Below, one piece after another: positions 9,172 to 18,525 of a stretch of DNA of 64,000 nucleotides. Position 1 is the stretch's first letter. Each line of letters starts with the position of its first letter. Source of the DNA: Bacteroidota bacterium (GTDB lineage Bacteria; Bacteroidota; Bacteroidia; Chitinophagales; Chitinophagaceae). Location of the stretch: assembly GCA_023423285.1 (NCBI GenBank), contig JAFAFV010000214.1:1-64000 (forward strand). Direction: 5' to 3'. The notes under the pieces are model-generated. The model saw nothing but the letters and a program-made list of their open reading frames with translations. It was not told the DNA's origin and ran no database searches. The position numbers and the translations under genes were made by a program.

Positions 9172-12100
9172 TTAATGTTGTGGCGCCTGTTGCTTTTTAG
9201 GAGCATGTATATCTACCTTTTCTTTATCTTTTCTAATACCACCTTTCAGGTCAACCAGTACAGGTACACCCACAAACATGGTAGAATAAATACCGGTAAT
9301 CACACCCACAAGCATTGCAAACGCAAATCCCTGTGTTACTTCGCCACCAACCAAGAATAAAATAAGGATGGTTAAGAATACCGTTAACGAAGTCATGATC
9401 GTTCTGCTCAATGTTTCATTAATGGCCTTGTTTACCAGCGTTTTTTGATCCATATCAGGGTGAAGTCTTGAATCTTCACGGATCCTGTCAAAAATCACCA
9501 CGGTATCGTTCATGGAGAAACCAAGTACGGTAAGGATGGCGGCAATAAAATGCTGGTCAATTTCAAGCGGGAATGGCACAATATGCCGCGCATAAGAAAA
9601 TACAATCAACATTACAGTCGCATCATGCAGCAGGGCGAAGATGGTACCCAGCGAGTACCGCCAGTTACGAAAACGTACAAATATGTAAAGAAAAATTGCT
9701 ACCAACGCAATAATTGTAGCCTGTAAAGCTCCTTTCTTTAAATCATCAGAAATAGTAGGTAATACTTTTTTAGAACCTTTATTGTACGTTGTATTAAACT
9801 GCTCCCAGGTAGTATTGGCCGGCAAATGGTTTTGCAAGCCCTGGTACAACTTTGAAGCAACTAGTGAGTCTGCAGCAATTGTATTAGGATCATTGATCAG
9901 ATAAGAAGTTGTAATATCAAGTGTGCTGGCATCGCCCACCGTTTTAATTATGGGATTTTCACCATCAAATACACCTCTCAGGTCATTGCGCACATTCTCC
10001 ACATTTACCTGTTTGTCGAACTCAATTCGGTAAGAACGGCCACCTTCAAATTCCACACCATAATCAAAACCGTTGATAAAAGTTCCTAAACCCAGTAATA
10101 ATATCACCACTGAAATGCCGTATGCAACTTTGCGGTATTCAATGAATTTGAATTTCGATTTTCTTTCAACCGTGTTGCTTATCTTACTAAAATATTTAAG
10201 GTGCCTGTTTTTATCAGTAAACCAGTCTGTAACCCAGCGGCTCACCAAAATACCACAAAACAGCGATAGGAAAAGACCGAGGATTTGTGTGGTGGCAAAA
10301 CCTTTAACCGGACCTAAACCAAAATAGTAAAGGATAAAAGCTGTAAGCATGGTGGTAATGTGACCGTCAAGTACCGGAGGCAATGAGCGGTTGTAACCAT
10401 CATTAATAGCAGCCAGATAACTTTTGCCGCGCCTGAGTTCCTCTTTAATACGCTCGTAAATAATCACGTTGGTATCCACAGCCATACCAATGGTTAATAC
10501 CAAACCGGCAATACCAGGGGCGGTAAGTGTAGCACCAAGCCCTGCAAGTACGCCCACGGTAAATAAAAGGTTAAGTATAAGGGCAATATTGGCAATTAGC
10601 CCGCTTGTATTATAATACACAAGCATTAATGCAAAAATTACTAGGAAGGAAATACTAAATGAGAGCAAGCCGCCTTTAACTGCCTGTTCACCAAGTGTAG
10701 GGCCAACAGTTTGCTCCGCCACAATTTTAGCAGGTGCCGGCAACTTACCAATTTTTAAAATATTGGAAAGATCCTGCGCATCTTCTGCAGTAAAGTTACC
10801 AGAGATACTTGAGCGGCCTCCAGTAATGGCTTCATTCACAACGGGTGCAGAGTACACGGTGTTGTCCACCACAATGGCAATATGCCTGCCCACGTTTGCC
10901 CTTGTTAGGTCGGCCCATATTCTGGCGCCAACATTATTCATTTCAAGCGATACGCTTGTTTTACCCGTCTGGTCAAAATCAAAACCTGCATTTGTAACTG
11001 TTTCTCCTTCTAACTTGGCTTTTTCGCGGCCAAATGTTTTAATGGCGTATAAAGTTACGGCGGGAGATTTTTTTTCAGGGATTCCATACATCCATACCAC
11101 ATCTGCCGGAAACTGAGATTTAATAGCCTGCGAATTTAATATCTGGCTCACCCTCCCGGTGTCTTTGATCAATACCTGGCCAATCATGCCTGCATCAACC
11201 GGGCGGCCCTGCTGGTCAACAGCAAATGAAATCCAGCCTCCCAAATGTTTTTTAGCTTCTTCTTCCTGGTTGTTAGCTCCGGGAGTAGTGGCTGCATCTT
11301 TCTGTCCGGCCAGTTGCTTTAATTGATCGCTTTGGTTGGTATCAGCAATTGTTGCTGCGGCGGCAGCTTGTGTAGTATCTGTGGTAGCGGCGGCAGTAAT
11401 ATTGGTGGTATCTGTGCTCGCTGTTTTACCACTGTTTTGCGCAAAAAATATTTCATCTGCTTTTGAAATGCTGGCGCCTAACTCAGAAATATTGTATACT
11501 TCCCAAAACTGCAGGTTGGCAGATGCCTGAAGATTTTTTCTTACTCTTTCTCTGTCCTGAATACCAGGAAGCTCAACGGTAATGGTTTGCTTGGCGGCAT
11601 CAGCATTGATATTGGGCTGCGCTACACCAAATTTGTCAATACGCGTAGTGATCAGCCGGGCGGTATTGTCAAACGCTGATTTTGCCTGCGTTTCAAGGTA
11701 GCTGATTACTTTGGCATCGCTATCAGAAATTTTAATACCATCTACATTGGTAGTGGCAAACAAAGATGCAAGGCTGGTGCCGGGTGCTAATTTTTTAAAT
11801 TCTTCGGCAAACAGCTTAATGAAATTGGCATCACTGTTCTTTTTGCGCTGATTGGCATTTTCAAGCGCTTTTAAAAAGTTAGGATCTTTACTGTTATTGG
11901 CAAGTGTTCTCAGCAGGCCCGTCATTTCCACTTCCATGGTCACGTTCATGCCACCCTGCAGGTCAAGGCCCAGGTTCAGTTCTTCCTGCTTGGCTTTTTG
12001 ATAGCTGATGGGGCCGGTAATGCCATATGTGATCGTTTCGTCTTTCGTGCTGTCTTTCAGCCTTGTAAGCCTGTCGCGAAAAATTGAATCCAATGTAAGC

Positions 12101-12291
12101 TGGTACAGTGCCTGCGAATCTTTGTTGGCGGAGTATTTTGCAGCAGCAGGGTAGTTGGCAGCAATATAGCTTTTGGCAGAGCTTTCAAGCTTTTTTTCAT
12201 GATTGCGAACAAACCACGTGAATGATAATTGGTAAAGGGAATAAATAATGAGTAAGATTGTAAAAAATCTAACCAAACCTTTGAGTTGCAT
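9172..12291 (-). CDS. secDF: SecDF protein translocase subunit (fused SecD-SecF)
   Basis: SecDF is an inner-membrane RND-type accessory of the SecYEG translocon that uses the proton gradient to help pull proteins across. The 1039 residues join SecD (about 1-640) and SecF (about 680-1030), which is the usual Bacteroidota arrangement. Visible are the N-terminal membrane anchor, LGLDLQGGMNV (SecD P1 start), the P1 periplasmic part with a low-complexity Ala/Thr insert near 285-340, a SecD membrane bundle with GMAVDTNVIIYERI, and SecF with EFEGGRSYRIEF and FSMNDTVVIFDRIRED. The C-terminus is lysine- and glutamine-rich. The gene is single, with a TATCTTTG box on the minus strand at 12343-12350. Confidence 0.97.
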   Translation of the reverse strand: MQLKGLVRFFTILLIIYSLYQLSFTWFVRNHEKKLESSAKSYIAANYPAAAKYSANKDSQALYQLTLDSIFRDRLTRLKDSTKDETITYGITGPISYQKAKQEELNLGLDLQGGMNVTMEVEMTGLLRTLANNSKDPNFLKALENANQRKKNSDANFIKLFAEEFKKLAPGTSLASLFATTNVDGIKISDSDAKVISYLETQAKSAFDNTARLITTRIDKFGVAQPNINADAAKQTITVELPGIQDRERVRKNLQASANLQFWEVYNISELGASISKADEIFFAQNSGKTASTDTTNITAAATTDTTQAAAAATIADTNQSDQLKQLAGQKDAATTPGANNQEEEAKKHLGGWISFAVDQQGRPVDAGMIGQVLIKDTGRVSQILNSQAIKSQFPADVVWMYGIPEKKSPAVTLYAIKTFGREKAKLEGETVTNAGFDFDQTGKTSVSLEMNNVGARIWADLTRANVGRHIAIVVDNTVYSAPVVNEAITGGRSSISGNFTAEDAQDLSNILKIGKLPAPAKIVAEQTVGPTLGEQAVKGGLLSFSISFLVIFALMLVYYNTSGLIANIALILNLLFTVGVLAGLGATLTAPGIAGLVLTIGMAVDTNVIIYERIKEELRRGKSYLAAINDGYNRSLPPVLDGHITTMLTAFILYYFGLGPVKGFATTQILGLFLSLFCGILVSRWVTDWFTDKNRHLKYFSKISNTVERKSKFKFIEYRKVAYGISVVILLLGLGTFINGFDYGVEFEGGRSYRIEFDKQVNVENVRNDLRGVFDGENPIIKTVGDASTLDITTSYLINDPNTIAADSLVASKLYQGLQNHLPANTTWEQFNTTYNKGSKKVLPTISDDLKKGALQATIIALVAIFLYIFVRFRNWRYSLGTIFALLHDATVMLIVFSYARHIVPFPLEIDQHFIAAILTVLGFSMNDTVVIFDRIREDSRLHPDMDQKTLVNKAINETLSRTIMTSLTVFLTILILFLVGGEVTQGFAFAMLVGVITGIYSTMFVGVPVLVDLKGGIRKDKEKVDIHAPKKQQAPQH

Positions 12292-12530
12292 ACCTTGTTA
12301 AATTATAGTTTATCTTTTGGTCTTAAAAATTTTCAAAGGCTGCAAAGATAAGGTTTTGCATACAATATTATTATGACATTGCAATACATTTCATAAGGAT
12401 TTTTATGATGAAATAAATTTCAATTTGCAGAGCCGTTAGTTATTTTTTAAAAACTGAGTAATATCAGTTCAAAATCTTCTGTGTTTCATTAAATTCGCGC
12501 CGATTTGTTTAATCAGTAAAATACTTTATT

Positions 12531-13724
12531 ATGTCTTTATCATCTTTATTGAACCGTTTTGCAGAACCTGAAACACTTAAAATGGCCAAACTGGGCCGGG
12601 AACTAAGAGCGCAGGGAATTGACGTAATTGACCTGAGCCTTGGCGAACCCGATTTTGATACGCCCGAACATATTAAGCAGGCGGCCATTCAGGCAATTCA
12701 TGATAACTGGACGCATTACACGCCGGTGCCCGGCTACCTTGATGTTCGCGAAGCGGTTTGTAAAAAATTGAAAAGAGATAATAACCTTGATTATAAGCCA
12801 GAACAAATTGTGCTTTCTACCGGCGCCAAGCAAAGCCTTGCCAACGCACTGCTTGCCCTGGTTGACGATGATGAGGAAGTGATCATTCCTACACCTTACT
12901 GGGTTACTTACAGTGAACTGGTGAAGATAGCGCGCGGCAAAGTAGTGGAGATCCGCTCAACAGTTGAAAATGGTTTTAAGATCAGCCCGCAGGAGTTGGA
13001 AGCAGCTATTACTCCTAATACAAAAGCTTTTTTGTTTTCATCCCCTTGTAATCCATCCGGCGCAGTATACAGCAAAGAAGAACTGGCAGGCTTGGCTGAA
13101 GTGTTTAAAAAGCATCCGCAGATCTATATTATTTCAGATGAAATTTATGAATATATCAATTATGTTGGAAGACATGAAAGCATTGCACAGTTTGATGAAA
13201 TTAAAGACCGCGTGATTTTGGTAAATGGCCTTAGTAAAGGCTTTGCCATGACTGGCTGGCGCCTGGGCTATACAGCCTCAACGGTTGAAATAGCAAAAGC
13301 TATGGAAAAACTTCAGGGCCAGATTAGCAGTGCTACATGCTCCATTACCCAAAAAGCAACAATAGCCGCACTTACCGGAGATATGACGCCCACCATTAAA
13401 ATGTCTGAAGAATTTGCCCGCCGCCGCGCAAGAACCATGGAGTTGGTTAAAAGTGTACCTGGCATTAGTTGTTCAGAACCTGAAGGAGCGTTTTATATAT
13501 TTCCAGACATGAGCTCTTATTACGGAAAGAAAGACGCCGATGGTAACCACATTAAGGATTCTGCCGATTTGTGTATGTATCTTTTAAATACCGCGCATGT
13601 ATCGTCTGTAATGGGCGCTGCTTTTGGCGAACCCAACTGCGTACGTTTTTCTTATGCCAATAGCACTGAGAATATTGAAAAAGCATGGGCAAGAGTAAAA
13701 GATGCCCTGGCCAAACTCAGCTAA
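12531..13724 (+). CDS. aspB: Pyridoxal-phosphate aminotransferase, aspartate aminotransferase type
   Basis: This cytosolic class I/II aminotransferase (fold type I, subgroup Ib) most probably exchanges amino groups between aspartate and 2-oxoglutarate. Of 397 residues, the key ones are all present: Tyr63 region THYTPVPG, STGAKQ near 96-101, SPCNPSG with Asn174, Asp203 in ISDEIYE, and the Schiff-base Lys236 in NGLSKGFAMTGWRLGY. A C-terminal Arg in the PNCVRFSYA stretch binds the substrate carboxylate. Related enzymes accept prephenate or aromatic substrates, so the exact substrate is not fixed by sequence. It is divergent from secDF. Confidence 0.92.
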   Translation: MSLSSLLNRFAEPETLKMAKLGRELRAQGIDVIDLSLGEPDFDTPEHIKQAAIQAIHDNWTHYTPVPGYLDVREAVCKKLKRDNNLDYKPEQIVLSTGAKQSLANALLALVDDDEEVIIPTPYWVTYSELVKIARGKVVEIRSTVENGFKISPQELEAAITPNTKAFLFSSPCNPSGAVYSKEELAGLAEVFKKHPQIYIISDEIYEYINYVGRHESIAQFDEIKDRVILVNGLSKGFAMTGWRLGYTASTVEIAKAMEKLQGQISSATCSITQKATIAALTGDMTPTIKMSEEFARRRARTMELVKSVPGISCSEPEGAFYIFPDMSSYYGKKDADGNHIKDSADLCMYLLNTAHVSSVMGAAFGEPNCVRFSYANSTENIEKAWARVKDALAKLS

Positions 13725-13815
13725 GATTAAGCATTTTAATATCGGCTGTTCTGATAGCGATCGGAGCAGCCGTTTTGCATAAAACTCCTGTAGTGTGTAA
13801 TATGTAGCAATTGTT

Positions 13816-14358
13816 ATGATTTTATTTTCTGATGACCATATTTCAATAGCAAAAATTTCAAACGCGGCAGAGATAACTTCTTTGCTAAACCTTGCATACA
13901 GGGGCGAGTCTTCCCGCAAGGGTTGGACAACTGAAGCTGATCTTATAGCCGGTGAGCAGCGCACCAGCCTTCAGGAAGTTGAAAAACTTATCTATCAACC
14001 CGGCAGTATATTTTTAATTTACTGCCAGCCAGACGTTGAGGGTTGTGTAAACCTTCAGCAGCATAATGATGCTATTTACCTGGGGATGCTAAGCGTCAAC
14101 CCTCAACTGCAAAGCTCAGGCATCGGTAAAAAGTTATTGAGCGCCACAGAAGAATATGCTATTAAACAAAACTGCACTTCCATCTACATGACGGTGATTG
14201 ATGTTCGCATCGAACTGATAAATTGGTATAAGCGACATGGTTATGCTGATACGGGAGAAAGAAAAACTTTTGAAGAAGACGGTATCAGCGGCAAACACCT
14301 GCAAAAGCTACAATTTATGGTGATGAGGAAAAGGATAAAAAAAGCCGTTCAAAATTGA
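13816..14358 (+). CDS. GNAT family N-acetyltransferase
   Basis: The 180-residue protein has the GNAT fold, with an acetyl-CoA pyrophosphate loop at LQSSGIGKKLL (the Q/RxxGxG/A motif, about 95-105) preceded by the strand YLGMLSVNP. The motif B region IELINWYKRHGYADTG follows. Family members move an acetyl group to an amine on a small molecule or protein; the substrate cannot be told from sequence. Its last four codons and stop lie inside the hairpin of its own terminator at 14337-14368, so the C-terminus is fixed by the terminator sequence. Confidence 0.88.
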   Translation: MILFSDDHISIAKISNAAEITSLLNLAYRGESSRKGWTTEADLIAGEQRTSLQEVEKLIYQPGSIFLIYCQPDVEGCVNLQQHNDAIYLGMLSVNPQLQSSGIGKKLLSATEEYAIKQNCTSIYMTVIDVRIELINWYKRHGYADTGERKTFEEDGISGKHLQKLQFMVMRKRIKKAVQN

Positions 14359-14368
14359 ACGGCTTTTT
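14337..14368 (+). terminator. Terminator overlapping the 3' end of the GNAT gene
   Basis: GCCGTTCAA (14344-14352) pairs perfectly with TTGAACGGC (14355-14363) across 2 bases, though a 4-base loop is likelier in practice. It is flanked by seven A and five T. The stop codon TGA at 14356-14358 lies inside the 3' arm. It can also terminate the convergent TonB receptor gene, which ends at 14387. Confidence 0.88.
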
Positions 14369-14386
14369 AGTATGCTGTTGAAGTTT

Positions 14387-16642
14387 TTAAAATGCCAACG
14401 TTACGCCAAAGTTCCAGTTAATGCCGGCTTGTGGGTAATAATAGTTTTCAGTAGCAAATGTTCCATCATATAAATAACTAAAGGTATAGCCGTTGTTCTC
14501 ATACTTTTTGTTGAACAGGTTGTTTACCATTAAAATAAGTCCGATGTTTTTTACAGAACGCGTTGTTATGTCATACCTCAGCCTCACATCAGTTAATGCA
14601 TAAGGGTGAATGCTTTTGATTTTTTCAGATGAATTGTCAAGGTATTGACGGCCAACAAATTTCTGTACCAGATCAATATAAAAATGCTGCGTTTCTGATC
14701 TGCCGTGAAACGGCTCAATACTCACAGTGGCACCTGCTACTATGTTGGGTGAGAAAGCTATATCCGTATTGGTGTATATATGCTCTATCTGCCCACCCTT
14801 GTCATAATCATCAGTGTATTGCGTAATATTTTTAATTTTATTGCGGCTGAATGTGGCGTTAGCATCCAGCACAAACCAGTTTGCGGGGCGCGTGGTAGTT
14901 GTCAGTTCCACACCGGCGCGGTAACTGTCATCCACGTTGGTGCGTGCATACGCGCCTACATCATTTATTTTACCGGTTAGTACCAATTGGTCTTTATACT
15001 TCATGTAATATCCATTAACGCCTGCGGCAAATTTTTGAGCATTGTATTGATATCCAGCTTCAATATCATGTAATCTTTCGGCTTTTGGCTGATCCGTTGG
15101 AGAGGCTTCAAAGTCATCGCGGTTAGGCTCTTTGTTGGCTACGGCAAACGATGCAAATATTTTGCTTTGAGCGCTGTAAGGGTGCCTCATAATATAACTC
15201 AAACCTGCTTTGGGGTTGAAAAAGGAATAAGCATTCAACCATTCTATCTCAGGATTCTTTCTAAAACCATAGATGTCATAAACTACTTTCCTAAACTGCA
15301 GATCGGCAAAACCAAAAAGCCCTTCGGCAAGCTGTTGCTGAATTTTTCCGAAGAAGTTGAAATCGTTTTTGTACGCATCTAAGTCATACCATTTATAGTC
15401 TACAGGAAAGCCGCCAGCTTCTGCCCATTTTACAAAACCATAATGCGCACCATCATATTCGGTAATAGCGCCGCCAAAGATCAGTTCGGTATTTCTTCTG
15501 TTGTAATTGGTTGAAAACACACTTCCGTAATAATGATTGTCAAGCCACAACTGGCGCGTTAAATTTGTTGATTCAATGACAGTGTTTCCAATCGTAATAT
15601 TTGGGCGACTATAATCAGCAAAAGGTTCATCTAAGCGGTATTCATTATAAAAGCCTTTACCCCTTGTATAATAGGCTGTAATATTTGCAGTCCAATGATT
15701 GTTGAACTGATGATTCAAAAATAACTGGTAATAGTCCTGCTGGTAGTTATCTGTTTGATCGTTATAAAAACTGCCGTCTGCCATTTTACCAAGCGTGTTG
15801 GTGGTGCGGCCTACTTTATCTAACTGTTTTTGATAATCCACGGCGACCTCTTTGTCAGAAAAATAAGTGCCAATCCCATTCCAGGCCTGGCCGGTCTTTT
15901 CACTACCGGAAAGCAGGTTGAACTTGACATTGGTCTTTTCATTTTTCGAAGTCCATCCCGAAATGAGATGCAATGATCTCAAATCACTAAAAGCCCTGTC
16001 TATGTAGCCATCAGAATTCAGTTTGGATAAACGCACATCAAACTGAAAGCCGCCCTTGAGCATTCCAGTTGCAGCCTGTATGGTATGTTTGCGTGTATTA
16101 AATGATCCATACGAATTGCTAATAGTGGCAAAGGCATCGCGGCTTTGACCCAAGTTAGAAATATTGATGGAAGCCCCGAAAGCTCCGGGGCCATTTGTTG
16201 ATGAGCCAACGCCACGTTGTATCTGTATGGAGTTGGTAGATGATGCAAGGTCACTAAAATTCACAAAGAATGTTCCCTGGGATTCAGGGTCATTTACAGG
16301 CACCCCATTAAACGTTACGTTAATGCGTGTAATGTCAGTTCCACGAATGCGTAAGGAAGAATAACCAACTCCATTTCCGTCGTCAGAACTGGTAATGACA
16401 GACGGCGCCTGCATTAGCAGATAAGGAAGGCCTTGCCCCAGGTTCTGCTTCTGTATACTTGCAGAAGAAACATTAGTTACGGCAAAAGGCGATTTCTCAT
16501 TTACCCTGGTTGCTCGTACTTCCACTGGTGTAAGCACGTGAAAACTGTCTGTTACAAAAATTGAGTCGCTTTGTGAAAAAGCAGTTGCTGTTGCCATAAT
16601 AAGGCATGCGGACAAAAAAATCCTCTTCATTTGTTTTTTCAT
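14387..16642 (-). CDS. TonB-dependent outer-membrane receptor, thiamine-type
   Basis: The 751-residue protein has a Sec signal (MKKQMKRIFLSACLIMATATAFSQ, alternative start at the second Met). It has a short TonB-box region, a plug domain from about 35 to 160 (YSSLRIRGTDITRINVTFNGVPVNDPESQG) and a 22-strand-type barrel ending in Phe. TonB receptors move scarce ligands across the outer membrane using energy from TonB-ExbBD. The TPP riboswitch at 16703-16785 directly upstream argues that the ligand is thiamine or a thiamine precursor, as described for thiamine-regulated receptors of Bacteroidota. No pnuT, tnr3 or thi gene is adjacent, so the inner-membrane partner lies elsewhere. Confidence 0.92.
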   Translation of the reverse strand: MKKQMKRIFLSACLIMATATAFSQSDSIFVTDSFHVLTPVEVRATRVNEKSPFAVTNVSSASIQKQNLGQGLPYLLMQAPSVITSSDDGNGVGYSSLRIRGTDITRINVTFNGVPVNDPESQGTFFVNFSDLASSTNSIQIQRGVGSSTNGPGAFGASINISNLGQSRDAFATISNSYGSFNTRKHTIQAATGMLKGGFQFDVRLSKLNSDGYIDRAFSDLRSLHLISGWTSKNEKTNVKFNLLSGSEKTGQAWNGIGTYFSDKEVAVDYQKQLDKVGRTTNTLGKMADGSFYNDQTDNYQQDYYQLFLNHQFNNHWTANITAYYTRGKGFYNEYRLDEPFADYSRPNITIGNTVIESTNLTRQLWLDNHYYGSVFSTNYNRRNTELIFGGAITEYDGAHYGFVKWAEAGGFPVDYKWYDLDAYKNDFNFFGKIQQQLAEGLFGFADLQFRKVVYDIYGFRKNPEIEWLNAYSFFNPKAGLSYIMRHPYSAQSKIFASFAVANKEPNRDDFEASPTDQPKAERLHDIEAGYQYNAQKFAAGVNGYYMKYKDQLVLTGKINDVGAYARTNVDDSYRAGVELTTTTRPANWFVLDANATFSRNKIKNITQYTDDYDKGGQIEHIYTNTDIAFSPNIVAGATVSIEPFHGRSETQHFYIDLVQKFVGRQYLDNSSEKIKSIHPYALTDVRLRYDITTRSVKNIGLILMVNNLFNKKYENNGYTFSYLYDGTFATENYYYPQAGINWNFGVTLAF

Positions 16643-16651
16643 TTAAAAATT

Positions 16652-16700
16652 AAAAAAATAATGAGAGGGAAATGCTGAAGTAGAAAGAATAGGTCTCATT
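16652..16700 (-). terminator. Possible expression-platform terminator of the TPP riboswitch
   Basis: On the minus strand AATGAGA (16700-16694) can pair with TCTCATT (16666-16660), followed by a T-run at 16658-16652. It begins right after the aptamer P1 stem and ends before the receptor start codon, as a transcription-terminating expression platform would. The stem is only 7 bp and the loop is long. Confidence 0.5.
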
Positions 16701-16702
16701 CC

Positions 16703-16785
16703 TTCCCTGCGCAGGCATTACCCTGATCAGGTTTTACGGGTATTTTCTCAGCTTTTTATGCGTGGCATAATCGGCACCCCGGGAA
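16703..16785 (-). promoter_or_regulatory. TPP riboswitch (THI element)
   Basis: Read on the minus strand, the conserved THI-box parts appear in order: GGGGTGCC, GCTGAGA (complement at 16746-16751), ACCC, ACCTGATC (complement at 16725-16732) and GGGTAATGCCTGC. P1 is formed by TTCCC at 16785-16781 and GGGAA at 16707-16703. All core bases for TPP binding are present. It controls the TonB receptor downstream. A TACCTTTG box at 16828-16821 and a GCTGTTC/GAACAGC hairpin at 16795-16818 lie just upstream. Confidence 0.95.
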
Positions 16786-16846
16786 ACTCTGAAAGCTGTT
16801 CAGTTTTTTTAGAACAGCCGCAAAGGTAGGTTTTATATTTTAATCT

Positions 16847-16877
16847 TTTGCCGGTAAAGTTTTTTGCCGTATATTTG
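16847..16877 (+). promoter_or_regulatory. Promoter of the tRNA-Met gene
   Basis: TTTG at 16847-16850 and TATATTTG at 16870-16877 match the Bacteroidota consensus TTTG-N19-TAnnTTTG exactly. The tRNA begins only 4 bases after the -7 box, so the primary transcript should start at or within a base or two of the mature 5' end. Confidence 0.8.
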
Positions 16878-16880
16878 CAG

Positions 16881-16952
<72 letters not shown>

Positions 16953-16960
16953 CTAAAGGT

Positions 16961-16987
16961 AAAACCCACGTTTATACGTGGGTTTTG
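16961..16987 (+). terminator. Terminator of the tRNA-Met gene
   Basis: AAAACCCACG (16961-16970) pairs with CGTGGGTTTT (16977-16986) around a 6-base loop, 8 bases after the tRNA. Confidence 0.85.
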
Positions 16988-17092
16988 TTGTATACAGCAG
17001 TTTCATCAATTATATTTCTTATAAAGTGCCCTGCCAGTGAATTATGACACAGCCTGCTTATATTTGACCGACACTAAACATTATTCGCATTT

Positions 17093-18250
17093 ATGTCAGA
17101 TCAATTCATTGCCTCAGCCGCGTTTGCTGATACAAAGCCACACTATAAAATATTAAACGGATTACGCGGCGTTGCAGCGCTTATGGTAATCTGGTACCAT
17201 GTGTTTGAAGCCTTTGCCACCAGCCCGTTCGATCAAAAGTTCAATCATGGCTACTTGGCTGTAGATTTCTTTTTTATCCTGTCGGGATTTGTTATTGGCT
17301 ATGCCTACGATGACCGCTGGGGAAAAATGAAACCAAAAGATTTTTTTAAACGCAGGCTCATTCGTTTGCACCCTATGATAATTATGGGAACCGTTTTGGG
17401 CGTGATTACCTACTTAATACAGGGGGGTGAAAAGTGGGATGGCGCACAGGTTTCTTTAAGCATGATCATGTTTGCCATGCTGATGCATCTGTTTTTAATT
17501 CCGGCTTTACCAGGCTCCGGTGCTGAAGTGAGAGGAAATGGTGAAATGTACCCGCTTAATGGCCCTGCCTGGTCTTTATTTTTTGAATACATTGGCAACA
17601 TACTATACGCTTTATTTTTACGTAAACTTTCTAACAAGGCGTTATTGATTTTTGTAGAGTTATCAGCTGCTGGTCTCGCTGCGTTTGCTGTGTTCAATTT
17701 TTCCGGTTATGGGCATCTGGGTGTAGGGTGGTCGCTGGCAGATAATAATCTCGCAGGCGGCATGCTGCGTGTATTATTTTCCTTTTCTGCAGGATTGCTA
17801 ATGTCGAGGCTATTTAAACCCGTTTATATTAAAGGCGCATTTTGGATCTGCAGCGTGGCCATTATCGTGTTACTTTCCATGCCTTATATTGGCAATAGCG
17901 ATGCGATGTGGATGAATGGTATATACGATGCCGTATGCACCATAATCCTTTTTCCAATACTCGTTTACCTGGGAGCTTCAGAAAAAACAACCGGCAAAAT
18001 AACCACCCGTTTTTGTAAATTTTTAGGCGATATTTCTTACCCGCTCTATATCGTGCATTACCCCTTTATGTACCTGTTCTATTCGTGGGTATGGAAAGAG
18101 GGATATTCGTTTTCGCAAACCTGGCATGTTGCACTGGCTTTGTTTTTCGGGAATATTCTTTTGGCCTGGCTTAGTTTGAAATGGTACGATGAACCGGTTC
18201 GTAAATATTTGACGAAACGTTTTCTGCTCAAAAACAACAGATGTCAATAG
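17093..18250 (+). CDS. Acyltransferase 3 family membrane protein
   Basis: The 385-residue protein has about ten membrane segments and the acyltransferase-3 signature near its N-terminus: LNGLRGVAALMVIWYHVFE with conserved Arg25 and catalytic His36, then GYLAVDFFFILSGFVIG. Family members transfer acetyl or other acyl groups to sugars of lipopolysaccharide, exopolysaccharide or other cell-surface molecules at the inner membrane. The acceptor is not known. No glycan cluster surrounds it, and the gene is monocistronic with its own terminator at 18267-18295. Confidence 0.92.
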   Translation: MSDQFIASAAFADTKPHYKILNGLRGVAALMVIWYHVFEAFATSPFDQKFNHGYLAVDFFFILSGFVIGYAYDDRWGKMKPKDFFKRRLIRLHPMIIMGTVLGVITYLIQGGEKWDGAQVSLSMIMFAMLMHLFLIPALPGSGAEVRGNGEMYPLNGPAWSLFFEYIGNILYALFLRKLSNKALLIFVELSAAGLAAFAVFNFSGYGHLGVGWSLADNNLAGGMLRVLFSFSAGLLMSRLFKPVYIKGAFWICSVAIIVLLSMPYIGNSDAMWMNGIYDAVCTIILFPILVYLGASEKTTGKITTRFCKFLGDISYPLYIVHYPFMYLFYSWVWKEGYSFSQTWHVALALFFGNILLAWLSLKWYDEPVRKYLTKRFLLKNNRCQ

Positions 18251-18266
18251 GAGCAGTAATAAAAAA

Positions 18267-18295
18267 AACGGATAAGAGTAGTTTTATCCGTTTTT
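18267..18295 (+). terminator. Terminator of the acyltransferase gene
   Basis: AACGGATAA (18268-18276) pairs with TTATCCGTT (18284-18292). It is preceded by a long A-run and followed by TTT, so it can serve both this gene and the convergent small lipoprotein gene. Confidence 0.82.
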
Positions 18296-18311
18296 GTGTG
18301 CTAAAATATTT

Positions 18312-18479
18312 TTAACCTCTTCTGCCCCGAAGTAACCAGAAAATGACTCCAATTACCAACGCTATCAGAATAAATGCCCACCACATACCTGCTTTAAAAA
18401 TACCTTCTACGAGTTCACAACTTTGAAGCGTGAGCGTAAAAAATGCCAATGCGATTACTGCAAAAAAATTAGTTTTCAT
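18312..18479 (-). CDS. Small membrane lipoprotein (55 residues)
   Basis: The ORF starts MKTNFFAVIALAFFTLTLQS and has a lipobox ending at Cys21 (TLQSC), then a short linker ELVEGIFKAG and one strong membrane helix, WWAFILIALVIGVIFWLL, with a basic tail RGRRG. Small lipoproteins of this plan are common in Bacteroidota and are sometimes mislabelled as phosphatidate cytidylyltransferase; their role is unknown. The gene is convergent with the acyltransferase gene and lies downstream of the 63-bp element at 18526-18588, which it shares with uspA. A stress-linked role is therefore possible but inferred. Confidence 0.75.
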   Translation of the reverse strand: MKTNFFAVIALAFFTLTLQSCELVEGIFKAGMWWAFILIALVIGVIFWLLRGRRG

Positions 18480-18525
18480 ATGTGTATTTTTTAGTGTGTG
18501 CCGCTTTACGGCTGTTAATAATGAT

